14,279 bases of DNA from an uncultured Clostridiaceae bacterium. Its GTDB lineage: Bacteria; Bacillota; Clostridia; Lachnospirales; Lachnospiraceae. The translations under genes and the position numbers were made by a program. Shown here one piece after another: positions 14,197 through 14,279 of this stretch (position 1 is its first letter; each line of letters starts with the position of its first letter). The notes below the pieces were generated by a model, which ran no database searches, was not told where the DNA came from, and saw only the letters and a program-made list of their open reading frames with translations. The stretch covers positions 1 through 14,279 of the forward strand of contig CAMWOF010000022.1 in the NCBI GenBank assembly GCA_947175805.1, written 5' to 3'.

Positions 14197-14279
14197 AGGA
14201 TGATTTGTTAATATAATATAAACATAATTTTGGCACACATATGACCCTGGCATGGTTACCAATTCTTGTGAAAAAAAAA

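Overview
This window looks like a chromosomal segment from an anaerobic, low-to-mid GC Firmicute of the class Clostridia, most likely Lachnospiraceae. That placement rests on strong AGGAGG-type ribosome sites, sigma-70-like promoters with TATAAT or TATGAT -10 boxes, an oxygen-sensitive NadA, a YczE-type membrane protein, an EAL protein with a seven-helix sensor, and a split PurO plus AICAR-transformylase pair in place of bifunctional PurH. It is inferred by eye; no search was run.

Positions 1-5732 hold the late part of a cobalamin operon on the + strand, entered in the middle of cobT: cobT (3' end), cobU, cobS, a short second CobU-like gene, cbiB, cobD and cbiP. These genes cover amidation of cobyrinate to cobyric acid (cbiP), supply of the aminopropanol phosphate arm (cobD), its attachment (cbiB), activation of adenosylcobinamide (cobU), activation of the lower ligand base (cobT) and final joining (cobS). 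Gaps are short, cobU-cobS overlap as ATGA and cobD-cbiP overlap by 19 nt, so translational coupling is likely. The early corrin-ring genes and any B12 riboswitch would lie to the left, outside the window. A YczE/YitT-like membrane gene (5771-6415) follows closely and may be the last gene of the operon.

Positions 6470-8482 hold two + strand metabolic genes, nadA (quinolinate synthase) and a serine O-acetyltransferase gene (cysE), each with a plausible promoter of its own. Positions 8596-10503 encode a membrane-bound c-di-GMP phosphodiesterase with a ruined GGDEF domain and an intact EAL domain, closed by a clear intrinsic terminator. A MATE-family exporter follows (10686-12035).

Positions 12149-14059 hold a two-gene - strand operon for the last two steps of IMP synthesis: a PurO-type IMP cyclohydrolase and a stand-alone AICAR transformylase. 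It converges on the MATE gene at a shared hairpin whose T-run serves the - strand. At the right edge a + strand promoter points out of the window.

Two observations stand out. First, the two CobU-like genes appear to have decayed in complementary regions. Second, a short motif, TCCGRCATA, sits 14-21 nt before the start codon of five functionally unrelated genes, always in the sense orientation and just upstream of the Shine-Dalgarno site.
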